From Pisolithus tinctorius (Eukaryota > Basidiomycota > Agaricomycetes > Boletales > Pisolithaceae), in NCBI GenBank assembly GCA_024663395.1, contig JANFAH010000006.1:806001-870000 (forward strand): a stretch of DNA of 64,000 nt, in the 5' to 3' direction. Below are positions 62,138-64,000 of the stretch, piece after piece. Within the stretch, counting starts at the first letter, position 1. Each line of letters opens with the position of its first letter. The notes beneath the pieces are model-generated. The model was not told the origin of the DNA and ran no database searches. It was given only the letters and a program-made list of their open reading frames with translations. The translations under genes were made by a program, and so were the position numbers.

Positions 62138-64000
62138 ATGGGACACCTTATCACACTGGCAACGTACGTATATCTTTGTAAAAGCACATACTCGACTGAT
62201 TTCTTGTCAGATGGTAGGCGTTTGATTTGTGAGAATGACACAACGGTCGACTCACAATTCCGCGCAGTTCCCTGAACCAGTGGGCTTTGGATTTTCAGGT
62301 GAGGAGAACCCTTCCCAAGCGTAACCTGTGATATCTACCTATTGTAATCCATAGGGAAACTACGAACGTATTATCGAAAGTATTGCAATAGCGAAGCAGC
62401 GGGGAGCGGCGATGAGAGTGGGTCCCGAACTAGAGATCCCGTATGTTTACCCTTGGTCTGTTTGGCGCTTCTCTGAATCGAGTCACCGCAGCGGGTATGG
62501 ATGCTACGATCATTTCCTTGAGGGTTCGTCTACGAATTACCCGATGTAGCCTCACGCTAGATGACACTCCACACAGGTGACACTGTCCTACACTCCTGGG
62601 AAGTTCTCGCCAAAATTCTTGCGGGTGAAGACACAATGAATATCCTTTGTGATCTCGGAATGTAGGCAATATCGATGATTCATAGTCGGCGGCGCATCAT
62701 TGTCTCCTCCATCAGGCCGGTCGTACACAAGAACGTAATCTACAACTGTCGCATTATCGTCCACAACAAGCAAATCCTCCTCATCCGTCCTAAGATGTGG
62801 CTTGCTAACGATGGTAACTACCGCGAGATGAGGTACTTCACCCCTTGGATGAAGCATCGCCAGTGGGAGGATCATTTTCTACCGCGGATCGTTCAAGCTG
62901 TCACAAAGCAGGTGCGTTTTCCGTGTATCCAGGCTACCGTTTTCTTGTACGATGCCTTGCAACTTTGTATTTATGGCGCTGGATAGACGAAGGTTCCTTT
63001 TGGAGACTGCGTGATTAGCACAGTCGATACGTGCATAGGTGTAGAACTCTGCGAAGAGCTATTCACACCGTCTAGGTTCGTTCTTTACCTCCTGTTTGAT
63101 CGTCCTAACTAGCCAGTCTATAGCCCACATATCTTGATGGGGCTTGATGGCGTTGAGATCTTTACCAATTCCAGCGGAAGTCACCACGAGCTGCGCAAGC
63201 TGTATACTCGTGTCGAACTTATCAAAGAGGCTACTTTGAAGGTACGGCGTACCTTTCAAACCCCATTGAAAAGCTTCAAAAACTAACTGGGTTCGTCACG
63301 GATGCTCGATATAGCTCGGTGGTGTGTACCTCTATGCCAATCAGCAAGGATGTGACGGGGACAGACTGTATTATGACGGATGTGCAATGATTGCAATGAA
63401 CGGTCATATCGTCGCGCAGGGATCCCAGTTTTCCTTGAATGATGTCGAGGTCGTCACAGCCACTATTGACATAGAGGATGTGCGTTCTCACAGAACGTCA
63501 CGAAGCAGAGCACTACAAGCTGCCACCACGGAAGGATACCACCGGATCGAAGTCCCGTTTGCTTTATCTGGAGGTAAATTCGGCGAACTAGGTGGTGAAC
63601 GAACACCTGGTTTGAGGCTGGGTCTTCATGATGCGAGATTCCACAAACCTGAGGAAGAGATCGCGTCAGTTCTTCACACTACCTTGTTTCGCGCTTGAAA
63701 TTTAGCGAAATGGCAGACTTGGACCGGCTTGTTGGCTGTGGGACTACCTCCGTCGCTCCCGAACTCAGGGGTATTTTGTCCCACTGAGCGGAGGCGTTGA
63801 CAGCTGCGCAACGGCGGTCATAGTGTATTCTATGTGCCGTCTAGTCGCTGACGCCGCTCGCAGAGCAGGTATGGGTTCGAGCTCTTCCCCGCTCTAGTGG
63901 TAACACCGTTGGCCCGTAGAGAAACAAGTCATTGCAGATGCTAGACGCATAGTCGGAGAGCCCGAGGACTCTGGCTACATACCATCAGATCCTCAGGAAT
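62138..64000 (+). CDS. QNS1: Glutamine-dependent NAD(+) synthetase, 5' part (runs off window)
   Basis: Last step of NAD synthesis: ATP-dependent amidation of deamido-NAD with ammonia from glutamine. Exons 62138-62163, 62268-62298, 62355-62440, 62492-62523, 62577-62661, 62716-62911, 62987-63075, 63124-63241, 63315-63664, 63717-63868 and 63920 to beyond the window keep one frame. The nitrilase-like glutaminase domain shows [28 protein letters not shown] (catalytic Glu), the Lys in [14 protein letters not shown] and the nucleophile Cys in [14 protein letters not shown]. The synthetase domain begins in the last exons with the ATP-binding loop PLSGGVDS. About 415 codons are visible of the roughly 700 usual for eukaryotic forms. 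The exons are very small at the 5' end. Confidence 0.95.

Overview
The window is nuclear DNA of a filamentous basidiomycete, most likely an Agaricomycete. The host genes have many short introns (about 45-70 bp, GT..AG, some exons only 15-21 bp). They encode fungal-type proteins: an Hsp20, a mitochondrial rhomboid protease, a METTL21-like methyltransferase, Snf8/Vps22, glutamine-dependent NAD synthetase and the Tul1/Dsc1 RING ligase. The transposons are chromodomain Ty3 elements and a Ty1/copia element of fungal type. Species cannot be named from the sequence alone.

Bases 1-48330 are a nested retrotransposon graveyard. Element T1 (178-6966) is a 5'-truncated Ty3 copy. A 4.3-kb pyrimidine-rich non-coding stretch ending in a second LTR type (LTR-B) follows it and looks like a non-autonomous element. 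From 12205 to 32922 lies one old Ty3 copy, E0. It was cut by a solo LTR-B (TSD GTGAG), by the near-complete element T2 (13807-21403, TSD CTGCC), and by a unit of unknown family (21613-30934, TSD ACCGG). That unit itself holds a solo LTR-A (TSD TGGCC) and a complete second-family Ty3 element, C (23792-30627, minus strand, TSD TTCAC). Part of E0 was inverted between two opposed LTR-B copies. A 1.4-kb degenerate satellite, a tRNA-like gene and three solo LTRs follow. Then comes a duplicated 3' half of a TUL1/DSC1 gene, one copy split by a copia element, D (39341-44549, TSD ACTGC).

The most striking content is in the LTR-A family. T1, T2 and E0 each carry an antisense, spliced gene between pol and the 3' LTR. 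Splicing its two exons assembles a canonical Zn2Cys6 cluster (CX2CX6CX12CX2CX6C). The LTR itself carries a perfect CGG-N5-CCG palindrome 21 bp before its TATA box, the kind of site such proteins bind. This suggests an element-encoded regulator acting on its own LTR. The family also shows a textbook -1 frameshift signal (A AAA AAA, 6-nt spacer, 11-bp hairpin) between gag and pol, and Tf1-like self-priming (the first 10 nt of the predicted transcript match the primer site). Element C shows the same two strategies with unrelated sequences: GGATTTT plus hairpin, and an 11-nt self-primer. The copia element instead has a primer site matching the anticodon arm of initiator tRNA. Stops inside these elements are all TGA where CGA is expected, and the differences between the T2 LTRs are all CpG transitions, so CpG methylation and deamination appear to be the main decay process.

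From 48331 the sequence turns abruptly into compact host genes: hsp20; a divergent rhomboid protease / methyltransferase pair with only 56 bp between start codons; a minus-strand cluster of three paralogous secreted Ser/Gly/Pro-rich proteins; an unrecognised coiled-coil protein; a 1.8-kb unresolved interval; and a divergent SNF8 / NAD synthetase pair, the latter running off the window end.
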